Below are positions 63,404 to 64,000 of a DNA stretch of 64,000 bases, in pieces (the first letter of the stretch is position 1; each line of letters begins with the position of its first letter). The notes under the pieces are model-generated. The model ran no database searches. It was not told the DNA's origin and was given only the letters and a program-made list of their open reading frames with translations. The stretch comes from Kocuria turfanensis. GTDB taxonomy: Bacteria > Actinomycetota > Actinomycetes > Actinomycetales > Micrococcaceae. Both the position numbers and the translations under genes were made by a program. Location: contig NZ_CP014480.1 of assembly GCF_001580365.1 (NCBI RefSeq), positions 3,061,981 through 3,125,980 of the forward strand, written 5' to 3'.

Positions 63404-64000
63404 TCACCAGTCGCTGGCCGAGGCGTGCACCGCCGCGTCCCGCCACTGCTGGTCCGCCCGCTCGAAGCCGTCCCGGGCCAGCGCCTTCCACAGCCGCAGC
63501 CCCAGCCCCGGGTCCTCCTGCTCGAGCTCCGCGAGCGTCTGCGGGGACAGGACCCGGGCGGTGACGTCGGTGACCGCGCTGAGGGTCGCGTGCTGCTTGT
63601 CGCCGGTGCCCAGGGCGAGCTCGCCGAAGCTCATGCCGGGGCCCAGCACCTGCAGCTCCACGCGCTCCCCGGACGGCGTGCGCAGGGACATCGACACGTC
63701 CCCGGTCACGATGAGGTGGATGCCGGCGAAGTTCTGGCCGGCGCGCAGGATGTTCTCCCCGGCCGCCCACGAGCGCTCCACGGTGCGGACCCGCAGCGCG
63801 CGGGCGTCCGCGGGGTCCAGCCGGGAGAACAGCTCCGACTCGACGGGCTTGACCCGGGACGGGGTGCACTCCGGCCCGCCGTGCTCCTCGAGCAGCGCGT
63901 CCTCGACCCACTTGATGGCCGCGGCCCGGCTCGGGAAGACCTCCAGCGGCGGATCGCCCCGGAAGGAGCGGCCGAAGTCGGGATTGCCGGCGACCACCAC
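63404..64000 (-). CDS. C-terminal part of a probable glutaminase with STAS and cyclic-nucleotide-binding domains (5' end outside window)
   Basis: About 198 codons are present; the gene begins beyond the right edge. The first 45 residues (VVAGNPDFGRSF, then EVFPSRAAAIKWVEDALLEEHG) look like the end of a STAS domain. The rest is a cNMP-binding domain: WAAGENILRAGQNFAGIHLIVTGDVSM, the core LGPGMSFGELAL (phosphate-binding cassette) and SAVTDVTARVLS. There is no HTH after it, so it is not a CRP regulator. In Micrococcaceae this order is found at the end of long GlsA-type glutaminases, hence the guess; the catalytic domain cannot be seen here. Confidence 0.65.
   Translation of the reverse strand: MVVAGNPDFGRSFRGDPPLEVFPSRAAAIKWVEDALLEEHGGPECTPSRVKPVESELFSRLDPADARALRVRTVERSWAAGENILRAGQNFAGIHLIVTGDVSMSLRTPSGERVELQVLGPGMSFGELALGTGDKQHATLSAVTDVTARVLSPQTLAELEQEDPGLGLRLWKALARDGFERADQQWRDAAVHASASDW

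Overview
The window is very GC-rich chromosomal DNA, densely packed, with many GTG and some TTG starts and many 4-base stop/start overlaps. Gene content points to an actinobacterium: Lsr2, an arsenate-mycothiol-type ArsC, DUF3180 after folK, a DUF2342 metalloprotease, a PHO box made of GTTCACC repeats, and many start codons with a TAnnnT -10 element only 6-8 bases upstream (leaderless mRNAs). Composition and gene order best fit the Micrococcaceae, for example Kocuria; this is inference. I see no tRNA or rRNA gene, insertion sequence, prophage or CRISPR array. All annotation rests on reading the sequence; no database search was run.

Layout. 1-8.1 kb: a cut amidase, a small lipoprotein, and a GABA/amine catabolism block (gabT, gabD, an APC permease and a second semialdehyde dehydrogenase). 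8.3-15.1 kb: rhodanese coupled to prephenate dehydratase, a small secreted protein, a lipid-kinase-like protein, serS with a HAD phosphatase, and a flavin disulfide-reductase-like enzyme. 15.2-18.9 kb: a four-gene osmoprotectant ABC importer with overlapping genes. 18.8-23.8 kb: a leftward accessory group with a SatD-like HTH protein, an unknown 223-residue protein, and a 1,205-residue protein joining a Cas4/RecB-like Fe-S nuclease, a DnaQ-like exonuclease and an SF1 helicase.

24.2-40.9 kb: ppa, a PBP4-type carboxypeptidase, a metalloprotease, then HTH-tilS-hpt-ftsH-folE-folP-folB-folK-DUF3180-PH-PH-DUF2520-panC-lysS, a near-continuous housekeeping chain for tRNA modification, purine salvage, membrane proteolysis, folate and pantothenate. 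40.9-49.8 kb: a mini membrane protein, lsr2 behind an AT-rich structured leader, clpC, argA-like, mutY back-to-back with a membrane protein, then radA-disA (recombination and c-di-AMP).

50.0-54.9 kb: a compact arsenic-resistance unit: arsR divergent from acr3, two ArsC-family proteins, trxB and a flavoprotein with a cysteine-pair tail. ArsR should sense As(III), ArsC reduces arsenate, Acr3 exports arsenite, and TrxB may supply electrons. 55.0-62.4 kb: a FUSC-type membrane protein, then phosphate uptake: pstSCAB under a PHO box, converging through a shared terminator on a Pit transporter with its PhoU-like partner. The right edge holds an unknown protein and the cut C-terminal part of a probable glutaminase with STAS and cyclic-nucleotide-binding domains.
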